A stretch of 7,707 nt of DNA from positions 1 to 7,707 of the forward strand of contig DJVN01000192.1 of NCBI GenBank assembly GCA_002441205.1. Reading direction: 5' to 3'. Below the pieces are notes generated by a model. The model was not told where the DNA came from. It saw nothing but the letters and a program-made list of their open reading frames with translations, and did not search any database. The number at the start of each line of letters is the position of its first letter. Position 1 is the stretch's first letter. The stretch is from Syntrophaceae bacterium UBA6255 (lineage in GTDB: Bacteria > Desulfobacterota > Syntrophia > Syntrophales > Smithellaceae). Both the position numbers and the translations under genes were made by a program. This document shows positions 7,624 to 7,707 of the stretch, piece after piece.

Positions 7624-7707
7624 ATCTCTCCGATTTACAGGTGAAATTACCGCAATTCTTCAAATTATCGAATATTTATTTTACTATCCCATCTCCAGCA
7701 GAATCTT
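7624..7707. other. Upstream flank of the HicB-like gene
   Basis: This holds the GGAG ribosome site (within about 7628-7631), stops in the frames leading into hicB, and a fragment of minus-strand reading frame (KILLEMG then TAG at 7684-7686) entering from the window edge. That fragment is too short to identify and does not look like a HicA C-terminus. No promoter stands out. Confidence 0.4.

Noticed and set aside
7684..7707. C-terminal end of a gene entering from the right edge (KILLEMG, stop)
   Set aside because: Only seven residues are visible and could be chance; it does not resemble the end of a HicA toxin.
130..7707. CRISPR array, tRNA, rRNA, insertion sequence ends or attachment site
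   Set aside because: No regularly spaced repeats, tRNA-like T-loop motif, terminal inverted repeats or transposase motifs were found by reading both strands.

Overview
The window is dominated by one very long gene on the minus strand (130..7050) encoding a 2306-residue protein. A short bacterial HicB-like antitoxin gene (7417..7623, also minus strand) lies upstream of it, and there is little else. The organism is a bacterium. The big gene is AT-rich (hand count: 22 G+C of 60 in 1021-1080), while the HicB gene is richer (87 of 180 in 7441-7620, with 36 of 60 in its middle third). This mixed composition, together with a defence-type giant protein beside a toxin-antitoxin remnant, fits an accessory or genomic-island region. 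I cannot assign a species; a Gram-negative host is only a weak guess.

Layout from left to right: 1-129 is the AT-rich 3' flank of the big gene, without a gene or a clear terminator. 130-7050 is the giant protein, read leftwards. Its order is an N-terminal SIR2 (NAD-binding/NADase-type) domain, about 600 residues of TPR-like helical repeats, a short beta-rich stretch, what looks like a tandem pair of PIN-like nuclease modules, and about 930 residues of helical sequence that I cannot assign. 7051-7416 is an intergenic region holding a likely promoter, a possible 11-codon leader peptide whose stop lies one base before the giant's start, and small hairpins. 7417-7623 is a HicB-family reading frame complete in sequence but with ACG where ATG is expected. 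7624-7707 is the upstream flank of hicB, with no recognisable HicA.

Functional reading (inference): the giant protein resembles single-gene anti-phage abortive-infection proteins, in which a helical-repeat body senses an invader and unleashes SIR2 NAD+ depletion. The added PIN-like pair suggests a second possible output, RNA cleavage, in the same chain. No P-loop NTPase was seen, so it is not a plain SIR2-STAND (Avs5-type) protein. The SIR2 + TPR + double PIN-like + orphan C-terminal arrangement is the candidate undescribed system here.
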